A stretch of DNA of 64,000 nucleotides from Cellulomonas sp. JZ18 (GCF_009720485.1 NZ_CP045245.1:3596001-3660000); one strand, 5' to 3'. Positions 37,801 through 47,203 are shown, counted from the first letter of the stretch. Notes: a model not told the origin generated them from the letters alone. A program made the numbers and translations.

Positions 37801-40800
37801 GTCGGAGGAGACCGCGTAGGAGTAGGTCATGTGGGCGCTCTTGCTGCCCTGCGCCCGTCCCGGCAGCCACACCTGCGTCACGCGGCCGAGCGCGTCGTAC
37901 GTGGCGGTCGTGACCTTGCCGTTGGCGTCCGTCTCCTTGACGGGGAGCCCGCGCGCCGGGTCGACCTCCGACACGGTGACGTGCGCGGTCAACGGGCCCG
38001 TCCCGTCGGGGTCGGGCGACGTCGTGCGCGTGCTCGTCAGCGGACCGCCGGTCGCCGGTGTGTAGGCCGTCGACGTGGTGCGGCCCAGCGCGTCAGTCGC
38101 CGAGGTCTCGCGCCCGTGCACGTCGTGGGCGTGCCTCGCACGCGTCGTGTAGGTCGGCGTCGCACCGGAGTACCCGCTCACCTCCTCCACCGCGGTGACC
38201 AGGGCGCGCGTCGGCGCCGCGCCGAAGGCGAGCCCGTCGTACAGGGTGCGCGTGTCGCTGACGACGTCCGCGGGCCGCGAAGGGGCAGCGGCGCAGGCGA
38301 CCCCGACGGTCTCGCTCCGCGACGTGGTGTCGACGATGTGCGCGGCGACGTTCCGCGCGTACTCGATCCGGGTGCACCTGTCGTCGGCCGCCGTCGTGAC
38401 GTCCCCGAGGTCGTCCACCTGCGTGGGCATCCCGTAGGTGGCGTCGTAGGTCGTGACGGTCCGCGTCGTGCGGGCGCCGCCGGGCAGCGCGGGCGCGACG
38501 ACCCGCTCCTCGACGACGGCGTCGCCGAGGAGCACCGCCGTCGACCCGTCCGCCGCCGTGGCGGTCGTGGCCGTCCAGGGAGAGGTGGTCGTGCGCGAGA
38601 CCTCGGGGCCGCCGGCGCCGTCGTGGACGATCTCCTCGCGCACGAAGCCCGCGAGCCGCTCGACGTCCGCGATGCCGTCCACCGACTCCGTGCGCGTGCC
38701 CGTCGCCGTCCGGTCGCCGTGCAGGCCCCGGAAGTACCGGTAGCGCGTCTGCGAGCGCGTCCCCGTCGACGCGCCCGTGAGGACGTCGACCGTGCCGTAG
38801 CCGCGGTACTCGCGCCAGGTCCGCTCCTTCTCGGGGAGCAGCGGGCTGTCGTCGTAGGCCCACGCCGGAGTGCCCACGTACGAGTACGCGGTCTCGACCG
38901 GCACGCTCTCGCCGTCGCGTCCGTCCGTGGCCACCGTCGCGACGAGATACTTGTGGAAGTACTCCTGGATGGGCTCGCCGGCACCCTCGGGTGTCCAGCG
39001 CACGGGGAAGCAGCGACGGGTGTTCGTGTCCGGGGATCCGGGCAGGCTGGCGACGGAGCAGTCGGTGGGCGTGTAGGCGACGGTGATCAGGCCGCCTGCC
39101 TCGGTCGTGATGCGGTTGACGCGCCAGCGGTACATCGCCGGGCCCTTGTCGCCGATCGTGTCGACGCGGTTCGCGAGCTGGACGCCCTGGAACGTGACGG
39201 GTGAGAGCGCCACCGGCGTGCCGTTGCGACCGGTCCGCGTGATGGACGCCAGCCACAGCGCGGGGCTGGTCCCGTCGCCGGGATCGGGGAACGTGTGCTG
39301 CAAGGCCCACGAGTCGATGTCCCGGTACCCGGCGCCCACGAGCACCTTCGTCGTCACGCCGGTGAGCCGCTTGCGGCTGAAGAAGGTGGGCACGACCTGC
39401 GAGGAGGTGCAGGTGGCCGAGGAGCAGATCTGGTCGAACGGCACGTCCGGCCAGGACTTCCTGGTCGCAGCGGTCAGCTGCGCCGGGTCGCACGTGGTCG
39501 TGGCCGACGGCAGGCAGCGCTCGGCCACCGTGAACTCCACGCGCTGCGGCGAGCTCGCCGTCTCGGCGCCGGCACGCTGGCCGTAGTCGATGCGGACGAG
39601 GTGGCCGCCGCGGTCGTAGGTCGTGGTCGCCTGGCCGAGGTTGCGGCCGTAGGCGTTGGTCTCGCGGGCGTAGACGTACGTCATGGAGTTGCCGCTGGTG
39701 TCCACGACGTAGTCGAGGTTCCAACGCCACGTCTGGCTGCACGACGACGCGCCGAACGTGGCCGCGTGGCACGGCTCGCCCGGGTGGTTGCCGAAGACGG
39801 GCACCGTCCACGACGAGTTCAGCGCCAACCCGTCCGACGCCGAGCGGCGGTCGCGTCCGAAGAAGTACTGCGTCCCGTCGGTCGTGGTGACCTTCCAGTA
39901 CTCCTTGTCGTCGTCCGCGTTCCACGCGCCCGTGAGCCGCTCGATCCGGGTGCCGTCGTCGCTCTTGAGCTTCCACGCACCCGTGGCGGCGTCCTTGACG
40001 AGCTCGCTCGCGCGCCCGTCGAGGACCAGCGTCGCGTTGTCGGTCTTCCAGCACAGGTCACCGGTCAGCCGGCCGACGTTGTTCGCGCCGGCGGTCGCGT
40101 CCTGCGCGCAGGGCACGTACCGCCGCTCGACGTAGCCCGTCTCCAGGCCCCACCCGTCGCCGACCCACGACGCCTGCGTGTTGGTGCCCGCGACCTTCCC
40201 GTCCAGCGAGCCGGACGAGTACACCAGGGCCAGGTCCGGCTCGGGGCCGCCGACACCGGGCGGCACGTCGAACGGGTAGGACCAGCCGAAGTCACCGGTC
40301 TGCTCGCTGACGTCCCAGGTCGAGGACGGGGACAGCGGGGTCGCCGCCCAGCTGCCGGCCGAGCCCGACGCAGCCGCCGTCACCGCCATGACGGTCGACC
40401 CCGACGCCGGGACGTGTGCCGTCAGCGCCGAGCCGGTCGACACCTCGGCGCCGTCGACGGGCGTGCGGGTGCGGCACTCCGCCTTCTCCGGCGTCGTCAG
40501 CGCGCACGAGGGGAGCTGGACGAGCCGGGCGCGCGACGCCCAGTCACCGCCGAACGCGTCCGCCAGGCGCTCGCGGTCGACGGTCAGCTCGACGGGCTGC
40601 TCCGGCTGCGGGGCGCTCGCCGCCTCGACGCCGGCGGCGCTCGGTGCGGGCGCGGCGGAGCGCGGCCCCGCGGCCGGCGCCCCGGACCCGCGGTCCTCGG
40701 CGACGTCGCCGTCCGCGCCGTCGACCTCGATGACCAGGCCCTCCACGCCGACGTCCTCGGCGACGTCGCGGTCGAGGACCTGCGCGGTGACCTTCGCGTC

Positions 40801-41127
40801 CGCGACGTCGGAGTCCGCCGCACGCTCCAGCGTCACCACGTCCGACGTCGCCGCACCGGCTCCGGGCACCAGCGTCGCCGACCCGTCGGGCCACGCGCCC
40901 GGCTCGTCCGATGCCGCCGGCATCGCCGGCTGCCCGGCGGGAGCCGGCCGCGCCTCCCGGTGCGGGACCGGCGTCTCCACCGGTGCGGAGAGCTGCACCC
41001 GGTTCCGGCTCCACCGTGCGCCCGCCCCGTCCTCGGGCGCAGCTCCGGCCATCGGCCCGGTCGTGACCACGAGTGCACCGACGACCGCACCGACGAGCAC
41101 CGTGCGCGCTGCGTTCCAGAACCTCAT
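34819..41127 (-). CDS. secreted RHS/YD-repeat polymorphic toxin with GIY-YIG nuclease tip
   Basis: A 2,102-residue protein. Signal peptide about 1-29. A low-complexity Ala/Pro region precedes a conserved N-terminal shell domain (TPLSPSSTWDVSEQTGDFGW, PDLALVYSSGSLDGKV). Tens of YD repeats follow (YDALGRVTQV, YDLLGRQVQS, YDALGRRTAV), ending at the RHS core signature GARYYDPTIGRFLSVDP and PVTYSDPTGL near 1840. A linker with a hydrophobic span leads to the toxin at about 2011-2102: HVYYGVDRGKPVYAGIT gives the paired Tyr motif of GIY-YIG nucleases, with Arg in IARRQSQHG and Glu in RAIEEALIV as further catalytic positions. The shell would enclose the nuclease until delivery. The tip (34819-35097) is less GC-rich than the core, as expected for exchangeable toxin ends. 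Confidence 0.85.
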   Translation of the reverse strand: MRFWNAARTVLVGAVVGALVVTTGPMAGAAPEDGAGARWSRNRVQLSAPVETPVPHREARPAPAGQPAMPAASDEPGAWPDGSATLVPGAGAATSDVVTLERAADSDVADAKVTAQVLDRDVAEDVGVEGLVIEVDGADGDVAEDRGSGAPAAGPRSAAPAPSAAGVEAASAPQPEQPVELTVDRERLADAFGGDWASRARLVQLPSCALTTPEKAECRTRTPVDGAEVSTGSALTAHVPASGSTVMAVTAAASGSAGSWAATPLSPSSTWDVSEQTGDFGWSYPFDVPPGVGGPEPDLALVYSSGSLDGKVAGTNTQASWVGDGWGLETGYVERRYVPCAQDATAGANNVGRLTGDLCWKTDNATLVLDGRASELVKDAATGAWKLKSDDGTRIERLTGAWNADDDKEYWKVTTTDGTQYFFGRDRRSASDGLALNSSWTVPVFGNHPGEPCHAATFGASSCSQTWRWNLDYVVDTSGNSMTYVYARETNAYGRNLGQATTTYDRGGHLVRIDYGQRAGAETASSPQRVEFTVAERCLPSATTTCDPAQLTAATRKSWPDVPFDQICSSATCTSSQVVPTFFSRKRLTGVTTKVLVGAGYRDIDSWALQHTFPDPGDGTSPALWLASITRTGRNGTPVALSPVTFQGVQLANRVDTIGDKGPAMYRWRVNRITTEAGGLITVAYTPTDCSVASLPGSPDTNTRRCFPVRWTPEGAGEPIQEYFHKYLVATVATDGRDGESVPVETAYSYVGTPAWAYDDSPLLPEKERTWREYRGYGTVDVLTGASTGTRSQTRYRYFRGLHGDRTATGTRTESVDGIADVERLAGFVREEIVHDGAGGPEVSRTTTSPWTATTATAADGSTAVLLGDAVVEERVVAPALPGGARTTRTVTTYDATYGMPTQVDDLGDVTTAADDRCTRIEYARNVAAHIVDTTSRSETVGVACAAAPSRPADVVSDTRTLYDGLAFGAAPTRALVTAVEEVSGYSGATPTYTTRARHAHDVHGRETSATDALGRTTSTAYTPATGGPLTSTRTTSPDPDGTGPLTAHVTVSEVDPARGLPVKETDANGKVTTATYDALGRVTQVWLPGRAQGSKSAHMTYSYAVSSDARNSVTAKTLTAAETYRTSITLYDGLLRENQTQRESSDRTAPGRMVTNTVYDSRGLVGYVNAEWFTTGAPSTTPVVPTDAVAVPLRTRFEYDGAGRQTAEITDVKHQERWRTVTTYGGDRVSVDPPQGAVPTTTISDARGQTVELREHTGADPSSAYVSSTFAYDRAGRLAATADAAGNRWTYQYDLLGRQVQSVDPDRGTNTSTYDAADQVTSVTDARGVTLAYGYDALGRRTAVREGSASGTLRASWVYDTLAKGQLTSSTRHEGSAQYVRAATGYDDGYRPLGSSLTLPSTEGALAGTYTTTYTYTADGQLKSYRLPSAGGLGAETVQLTYDAANQPDSLSGGFGYGVYVTSTTWSPYGEPLLYRMGTSGNYHATLSHTYEEGTRRLASTALARSNGNGLDRNVTYAYDPAGNPTSVVDRPTSRPVDAQCYRYDGLRRLSAAWTPANGDCAASPTAGTLGGPAPYWSSYTYDAIGNRSAEVLRTATSTVNRTYAYPAAGAPRPHAVQSVTQSGTGGTATSTYAYDAAGNTVTRAPAGATAQTLEWDVEGELARVRQGTTVTGSYLYDADGERLIRRQGGTVTAYLPGGVELTLTSSTGTVKALRYYSFGGQVVAVRTGTGAGGVSTLVADTQATAQISIANSTNVITQRWTDPFGSPRGSTPTWPGDRGFLDKPVDATGLVQVGARYYDPTIGRFLSVDPVMVMATPQQWAAYSYANNNPVTYSDPTGLAPRMVADWARGPRRPAATPARKSTTPWVSAPTRKARPAARPMTPIGCFGNTACRSRSVQSWVKRNKETILDSTPVVGTVRFAQQTARAFRTGDFSRWEGTGQRGVTAWSRALQMEVGGLALSVVGGGVLASGLKAGATATARGAARTAPAAAPRSLPTQLTSGRNAQSGVHVYYGVDRGKPVYAGITDDIARRQSQHGSRFVLEQLTPSGGVTRGQARAIEEALIVRNPGFQNARHEISPRHPWYQDALGWGDDWLNGQGL

Positions 41128-41176
41128 CGAGCCGCCTCTTCCTCGAGCGCTGGGGTGGTGGGACGGAGCGCTGAGG

Positions 41177-44152
41177 TCACTCGGCGCGGGTGCAGTAGCG
41201 GACGAGGTCCTCGCGGGGCACGGCCGTGTCGAGCACGCGCACCTCGTCGACGTCGCCGGGCCAGTGGTTGTACGCCTTGGGGGTCGGTTCGGCCTGGCTG
41301 TTGATCCAGCCGTGGCCCAGCCGGAACTTGCCCGGTGCGTACCAGGACGAGGTGAAGGGAACGGTCACCACGCGCGGGACCGGGTGGGCGATGACGGTGC
41401 CCTTCTCAACCGATCCGACCTTGCAGAACGAGGCGCTCAACGTCCCGGCCTGCGCGTCGCGGACGACTGCGAGATGGACCCAGTCGCCGACCGTCGCCTC
41501 GGTTGGCCACGCCGCGCTTATCCGCTTCTGCGTACCGCCGGCCGCGGTGCGCATGTCGAGCCCCCAGCACCACTGCTGCTTATAGCACGGCCCTTCGCTG
41601 TAGGCCCCGCCAGGAATCAGCCCGAGCTCGAACGCGCTCGTGTTGCCCCCGTCCTGGCTGACCGCCGTCGCAGCGCGGGTCGGCATCGACGTGAGACGGA
41701 CGAACGCCATGACGGTGAAGCTCGACTCGATGCCCACGACCGGTCCGGTGGTCGCTGCCTGGTCCGCGCCACTGTCGAACTTGAGCGCACGGTCGGTGGG
41801 GTCGATCCCCAGCTCCTGGAAGAGCCCGGCAGCACGCGACGTGTAGGGCGACGACGTCATGGGGAACCTGTTGCCGAGCGGGCCAGAGTCGACGTGGGAG
41901 GTACTGAACAAGCTCGACCCGCCACCCTCGTCCAGGCGCCACAGCGCCACGACTCCCGGCGCCTGAACCACGAACGGGTACACGCGCTGCGCGCTGACGT
42001 TCCCCGCGCGGTCCACCGCTTCCACGTACAGGGTGTGCATCCCGTCGCTCGTCGGCGCGAACGTCAGCTTCGACGTCCCAGCGACGGGGACCAGCTCCTT
42101 GTTCTTGGCGTCGCTGATGACGGAGTAGCGGAACTTCGCCACGTCTGTGGAGCTGCCCGCCGAGATGACGAACTCCCCGCGCTTGCCGATGCCCCCTCCC
42201 GTCGCGTTCTCGCGGTACACCGCAGGCAGACCCGTCTCGACGGGCGTGACGACCGGCATGTCAGGTGCCGTCACGTCGACGAGGAACTCGCAGGCGGCGG
42301 TGGGTCCCTGAGCGCCGCTGGGGTCGCGGCCGAAGACGCGCCACTGGTACGCCCGCCCGTCCGCGAGCCCTGACCCCACCCAGACCGCGTGCTCGGCTCC
42401 CGACCCCAGCGCCGCCGTCGTGTAGGGGCCCCAGACCCGGCCCCCGGTGGCCACGTCCACGACCTCGAACGTGGCCTGAACCGAGTCACCGTCGGGGTCG
42501 GCGAGCGAGGCGCGCAGGATCGGGGTCGTCGAGGCGAGGAGGGGCCGGCCGGCGCCGGTCGTGCAGGCGGACGGCGGCGAGCTCGTCCTCGGGCCCGTCG
42601 GCGCCGCCGGGGGGCGGTTGTAGACGACCGACAGCTTTGCGTCGTACCGGTACCGCTTCCAGAACGCCATGCTCGACTCGTCCGTCGCGAGACCGAGCGC
42701 GAGGACCGACGCGTTGGCGTCGGCGACGGCACGCGCAGCCCGGGTGACGTCGAACTCGACCCACGCCGGCCCGGTGCCGCAGGCCTGCTTGTGGTTCACG
42801 TGCGCGGTGTGCTGGGCGTCCCACAGCGCGCTGCCCGGCCAGCCCGTGCCGGAGCCGAAGTCGTCGATGTGGTGAGCCGTGATCGGCCGGACCGAGCAGT
42901 CGTAGGTGTGCGTGCCGTAGGCCGAGAACACGGCGGACCGGACGTGGCCACCGTCCACGGCGCCGACCTGCTCCAGGCCCGCGAAGCGCCAGAGGAGACG
43001 GCTCGCGTACCGGGAGGGGCAGTCGTCACCGCCAGGTGCTCGGGGGTCGCAGAGCCCCACGCCCTGCGTGTCCGCGAAGTTGAAGCGGATGGCAGGCGTG
43101 ACGCCGGTGCGCACGGCCGACCACTGGTGCAGCGAGCCGCTGACGGGCGGGTCGATGTAGACCGGCCACACCGTGTCGGGGTCCGTGAGCATGTCCTGGT
43201 CGACGTCGATCGTGATCGCGTCGTCGGAGACGGTCGCGGGCAGGTGGCTGACGGCCTCCCCGCCGACCGGGGCGACCGCGCGGTCGCCGACGGGCTCCCC
43301 CGCGCCGTCCGCCGCGTCCGCCGCTGGCGAGGCGGACGACCGCTGCGCGGTCCCGCCGAGCGCGAGGAAGGAGTGCGTCGGCAGGGACGACGCCTCGGCG
43401 GAGTCCCACATCGCCGGCGTGGCGCTGTGGAAGACCGGCTCGCCGGCACCGTCCCGGGCGGCGAACCCGCCGGCGTCCTCGACGACGTCCAGGCCCGAGG
43501 ACGTCTCGATCGGGAACGACAGCCGGGCGAGGCGCGGGTCCGCAGCGGCCTCCGGGGTCTCGACCCGCAGGACCTCCGAGAACCCGGTGGCGTCCTCGTT
43601 GACCGTCACGACCAGGTCGACGTCCGGGAGGACGTCCGCGTAGGTGAGCCGAGGACCGTCGACCGTGGGTCGCGGCAGGTCGAACGGCACGTCGAGCCGC
43701 AGCTCGTGGCCCTCCCGGCGCAGGGTGGCGAGCGGAGCACCGTGCCGCCCGTCCGAGAACGTCATGCCGACGACCGGGGCGGCCGGTGCGATCCCGCCGC
43801 GGGTGCGCCGGAGCGAGCTGTCGACGTCGCGCCAGGCCTTGCCCTGCCGCGTCCGGACGGCGGCAGCGGACATCTCGAGCCGCAGCGACCCGTCCGGGCG
43901 GGCGTAGAGCGTCTGCCACTCCGTGCGCGCGCTCAGCACCTCGACGTCCTCGCCGCACTCCTGCGCCACCGCGACCGCGTCGAGCTGGTCGGCGGTCTGC
44001 TCGACGCACTCGACGGGGGGCTCGGCTCCGGGCGCCGGGGGCTCGGGCGCTGCGCTCGCCCCGGCCGGCGCAGCGACGCCTCCGACCAGTGCCGCCACCA
44101 GGCAGGCCGCCAGCGTCGTCCTCGTGCGGGCCACGGCCCGGTGTCGCTCCAC
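41177..44152 (-). CDS. secreted DNRLRE/LamG-domain protein, RHS partner
   Basis: A 991-residue exported protein directly upstream of the RHS gene (49-bp gap), same direction. Signal peptide about 1-33. The N-terminal half resembles the region that precedes RHS repeats in wall-associated proteins (RLEMSAAAVRTRQGKAWRDV, FSEVLRVETPEAAADP) and contains a DNRLRE-type beta domain (RLLWRFAGLEQ, WVEFDVTRAARAVAD). Two fibronectin-III-like segments follow. The last 230 residues are a LamG/concanavalin-like jelly roll (VVALWRLDEGGGSS, SSFTVMAFVRLT, NHWPGDVDEVRVLDT). GTG start with GGAGGAG five bases upstream. Likely a delivery or surface-binding component; this is inference from operon position. Confidence 0.75.
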   Translation of the reverse strand: MERHRAVARTRTTLAACLVAALVGGVAAPAGASAAPEPPAPGAEPPVECVEQTADQLDAVAVAQECGEDVEVLSARTEWQTLYARPDGSLRLEMSAAAVRTRQGKAWRDVDSSLRRTRGGIAPAAPVVGMTFSDGRHGAPLATLRREGHELRLDVPFDLPRPTVDGPRLTYADVLPDVDLVVTVNEDATGFSEVLRVETPEAAADPRLARLSFPIETSSGLDVVEDAGGFAARDGAGEPVFHSATPAMWDSAEASSLPTHSFLALGGTAQRSSASPAADAADGAGEPVGDRAVAPVGGEAVSHLPATVSDDAITIDVDQDMLTDPDTVWPVYIDPPVSGSLHQWSAVRTGVTPAIRFNFADTQGVGLCDPRAPGGDDCPSRYASRLLWRFAGLEQVGAVDGGHVRSAVFSAYGTHTYDCSVRPITAHHIDDFGSGTGWPGSALWDAQHTAHVNHKQACGTGPAWVEFDVTRAARAVADANASVLALGLATDESSMAFWKRYRYDAKLSVVYNRPPAAPTGPRTSSPPSACTTGAGRPLLASTTPILRASLADPDGDSVQATFEVVDVATGGRVWGPYTTAALGSGAEHAVWVGSGLADGRAYQWRVFGRDPSGAQGPTAACEFLVDVTAPDMPVVTPVETGLPAVYRENATGGGIGKRGEFVISAGSSTDVAKFRYSVISDAKNKELVPVAGTSKLTFAPTSDGMHTLYVEAVDRAGNVSAQRVYPFVVQAPGVVALWRLDEGGGSSLFSTSHVDSGPLGNRFPMTSSPYTSRAAGLFQELGIDPTDRALKFDSGADQAATTGPVVGIESSFTVMAFVRLTSMPTRAATAVSQDGGNTSAFELGLIPGGAYSEGPCYKQQWCWGLDMRTAAGGTQKRISAAWPTEATVGDWVHLAVVRDAQAGTLSASFCKVGSVEKGTVIAHPVPRVVTVPFTSSWYAPGKFRLGHGWINSQAEPTPKAYNHWPGDVDEVRVLDTAVPREDLVRYCTRAE

Positions 44153-44334
44153 GTGCGCTCCTCCCCGGGACGCGCACACCGTCGTGCCGTCGCCGCCCAC
44201 CGGCCGGCGGCACGGGAGGCCGACGGCGAGTCACGACGCACCGTCGCCGTCGTGACCGTCGGGCGTGAACGTAGCGGAACGGGCAGAAGACGCGGGATGG
44301 ACCGAACGGGTGAAACCCACCGTGCGTGTCGCGC

Positions 44335-45968
44335 TCACGCCGCCGGCGCCACCGACACCACCGCCCACGGCGGCAGGTCCAGGTCGATCTCCAGCACGCC
44401 GTCCGCGTCGACCACGAGCTCGGTGCGCCACAGGTCGTCCGCGGCCTCCCGCAGCCGCGCGGTCTGCTCCCGCGTGAGGTTGAGCGGCTCCCCCATCGCG
44501 TGCCACGCCTCGGCGACGTTGCCGTGCTCCCAGTCGACCCGCTCGACCGCGAAGCGCGCGCCGGGCGGCAGGCCCTCGACGACGTGCCGCACCCGGCGGG
44601 CCGGGCCCACCTCCGCGAGCGCGCGCGTCTCGGCGTACGAGTCGGCCGACCCGACCGGGCGCCGCCCCATGTCCGCGGGGTAGTTGACGAACACCGCGGA
44701 CACGGCGCCGGTCGCGCTGTCCCGCGTGAGCACACCGTGCTCGGCGTCGAGCAGGCGCACGTCCCCAGGCGCGCGAGCATCGCGAATGCGTGGAACGTCG
44801 GCTTGTGCAGCCCCTGCTCGTTGACGAGGCCGAACCCGCCGTGGAAGGGCCCGAGCCCCGCGCCGCCCTCCTCGAAGACGTCGGTGAACGTCCAGTACGC
44901 GAGGGAGTCGGTCAGGTCGGCGCAGCGCAGGAACGCGCGCGTCACGTACGTGGCGGCGAACAGCGTGTCGTGCATGCGGTCGCGGCTCGAGGGCGACGTC
45001 GACCACTCGGTGATGTGCAGCTCGGCGTCCGGGTAGGGGCTCGCGACGATGATCTCCTGCATCCGGGTCAGGTCGTCCGACGTGGCGTCGACGTGCCGGC
45101 GGATGTGCCGCACCTCGCCGTTCGCGCCGAACGCGAAGTCGGTCGGGTACAGGTGCGTGGTGAGGAAGTCGACGGGCAGCTCGCGCTCGGCGCACCACGC
45201 GATGAACTCCTCGACCCACACGGGCCGCCAGTCGAGCGCGTCGACGTCCTCGGCGGCGGCCGTGGCGTGGGTGCGGGTGGGGTCCTCGACCTCGCCCGCG
45301 TAGCGGTCGTCGGGGACGAAGACGCTGGTGGAGGGGCCACCGACGAGCAGCCCGGGATCGACCGACTTCACCGCGCGGGCCGTCGCCTCGTAGAGCTCGA
45401 AGTACTGCGTGCGGGTGCCGGTCCAGAAGTGCGGCACGAGGTTCGGCTCGTTCCACACCTCGAAGCGCCACTGCCGCACCTCGTCGAGGCCGTAGCGGTC
45501 CACCCAGTGCTGCACGGTCCCCCGCACGAGGTCGGCCCACGCGCCCATGTCGGTGGGCGGGCTGCAGTGCGCCTTCCACCAGAACAGCGTCTCGGTCTGC
45601 GTCGCGAGCGCGCGCGGCATGAAGCCGAGCTCGACGAACGGCCGGGCGCCCACGTCGACGACGAAGTCCATGACCTTGTCGACGTAGGAGAACGTGAGCA
45701 CCGGCTCGGCCAGCACCTCGTCCGGCCCGAAGCCGCCGCCGTACGTCGCGCGGTACACGAACATGTCGTCGTGGAAGAGGCCGTGGAAGCGCACGCTGCG
45801 GGCGCCGAGGACGTCGACGGCCTCCCGGAAGTGCTGCTGCCAGTCCGCACGCAGCGCCTCGTTCGCGCGGCCGGCACCGAGGCACGCGTTCCACACGTGC
45901 CGCAGCGGGCGCTCCCGGGGCGTCGCGCCGTCGATGCGGAGGGTGGGGCCGGGGTGCGTCTCGCTCAT
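44335..45968 (-). CDS. GH39 beta-xylosidase-type glycoside hydrolase, frameshifted
   Basis: About 544 residues once repaired. Clan A barrel with the acid/base Glu174 in WRFEVWNEPNLVPHFW and nucleophile Glu321 in DAELHITEWSTSP, both in the positions expected for GH39; a beta-sandwich C-terminal domain follows. No signal peptide, so cytoplasmic, acting on imported xylo-oligosaccharides or related glycosides. At the C run 44763-44766 (G run on the coding strand) the frame breaks: one added G gives MLARLGDVRLLDAEHGVLTR and continues to the stop at 44335. ATG at 45968 with AAGGCGAG upstream. A LacI-type operator lies 12 bp upstream and the LacI gene is divergent, so it is almost certainly the regulator's target. 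Confidence 0.8.
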
Positions 45969-45980
45969 GCGTCTCGCCTT

Positions 45981-45993
45981 CGAAACAGTTTCG
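45981..45993. promoter_or_regulatory. LacI-type operator at GH39 gene
   Basis: CGAAAC-A-GTTTCG, perfect 6-bp arms around one base, 12 bp before the GH39 start codon. Confidence 0.7.
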
Positions 45994-46110
45994 TGCACAA
46001 CGACGGAACAGCGACGGTAGCGAGGCCGGTCGCAGTCGGTCAACGGCCCGCTCATCCACGTGGGCTGCGCGGCCGAACCCCCTTGCGGCACCCGCCGCCC
46101 GCCTCCTAGG

Positions 46111-46127
46111 CTCGAAAACGTTTCGAG
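46111..46127. promoter_or_regulatory. LacI-type operator at lacI-family gene
   Basis: CTCGAAA-ACG-TTTCGAG, 7-bp arms, 19 bp before the regulator's GTG. Same half-site as the dyad at 45981, indicating autoregulation and a shared regulon. Confidence 0.72.
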
Positions 46128-46146
46128 CAACGGGGAGGGTCGAGCG

Positions 46147-47178
46147 GTGGTGAACAGACCGTCGGGACGGGTGACGCTCGCGGACGTCGCCGCACACGCC
46201 GGCGTCTCCACGGGGACCGTCTCCAAGGCCCTCAACCACCGCAGCGACGTGGCCGAGGGCACGCGCCGGCGCGTCCTCGACGCGGTCGCCGCGCTCGGCT
46301 ACCGCCCCGCCACCGAGGCTCCGCCGACGCGTGGGCGCGCACTCGCCGCCGTCTTCGACGGGCTGGAGTCGCCGTACATCTCGAGCGTGCTGCAGGGCGT
46401 CCTCGCGGCCGCGACCGCCGCCGGCTGCGACCTCCTGCTCCGCCTGGCGCCCGACCGCGCGGTGCGCAGCACGACGACCGTCGCACGCGCGTGGGTCGCG
46501 GAGCAGCGGGCCGCGGGCGTCGTCGGCCTGATCGGCCTGACGCTCGGCGAGCCGAACGCCCTCCTCGGCGCCGCCGCCCAGGCCGGCCTGCCGTTCGTCG
46601 TCGTCGACCCCGTCGACGTCCGCTACCCCGGCGTCGTCAGCATCGGCTCGACCAACTGGGCCGGCGGCCGCACCGCCACCGAGCACCTGCTCGAGCTGGG
46701 GCACCGGCGCGTCGCGTGGGTGGGCGGACCGCCGACGTCGACCGCGTCCACCGAGCGCTTCCACGGCTACAGCGCCGCACTCGCCTCCGCCGGGCTGCCC
46801 CTCGACCCCCGGCTCGTGCGCGAGGGCCCGTTCTCCCTCGAGGCGGGGCGCGACCACGGCCGCGCGCTCCTGCGGCTCGCCGACCCGCCGACCGGCGTCG
46901 TGTGCGGCGACGACGAGATCGCGGTCGGCGTCCTCGCGGCCGCGCGCGAGTCCGGCGTCCCGGTGCCCGAGCGGCTGAGCGTCGTGGGCTTCGACGACAC
47001 CCCGCAGGCGGCGTGGACGACGCCGGGCCTGACGTCGGTGCACCAGCCGCTGTCCGGCATGGGCCGCATGGCAGTCGAGACCGTGCTGGCGATGGCCGAC
47101 GGTGCCGAGCCGGCGTCGCGCCAGGTGCAGCTCGTCACGACCCTCACGGTCCGGGAGTCGACGGCGCCCGCCCCCTGA
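46147..47178 (+). CDS. LacI/GalR-family transcriptional repressor
   Basis: A 343-residue repressor. The N-terminal helix-turn-helix is textbook: VTLADVAAHAGVSTGTVSKA, then the hinge LNHRSDVAEGTRRRVLDAV and LGYRP. The periplasmic-binding-protein-like effector domain follows, with PFVVVDPVDVRYPGVVSIG, GHRRVAWVGGPP and GVVCGDDEIAVGVLAAA, ending LSVVGFDDTPQAAWTTPGLT. The ligand is probably a xylo- or gluco-oligosaccharide given the divergent GH39 gene. GTG start with GGGGAGGG about 7 nt upstream; an adjacent in-frame GTG is an alternative. Confidence 0.9.
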   Translation: MVNRPSGRVTLADVAAHAGVSTGTVSKALNHRSDVAEGTRRRVLDAVAALGYRPATEAPPTRGRALAAVFDGLESPYISSVLQGVLAAATAAGCDLLLRLAPDRAVRSTTTVARAWVAEQRAAGVVGLIGLTLGEPNALLGAAAQAGLPFVVVDPVDVRYPGVVSIGSTNWAGGRTATEHLLELGHRRVAWVGGPPTSTASTERFHGYSAALASAGLPLDPRLVREGPFSLEAGRDHGRALLRLADPPTGVVCGDDEIAVGVLAAARESGVPVPERLSVVGFDDTPQAAWTTPGLTSVHQPLSGMGRMAVETVLAMADGAEPASRQVQLVTTLTVRESTAPAP

Positions 47179-47203
47179 GGCGCAGGCCCCCCACCGACGC
47201 CGA

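Noticed and set aside
36280..39204. Plus-strand frame of 974 codons opposite the RHS gene
   Set aside because: Shadow of the YD repeats; no coding features on that strand.
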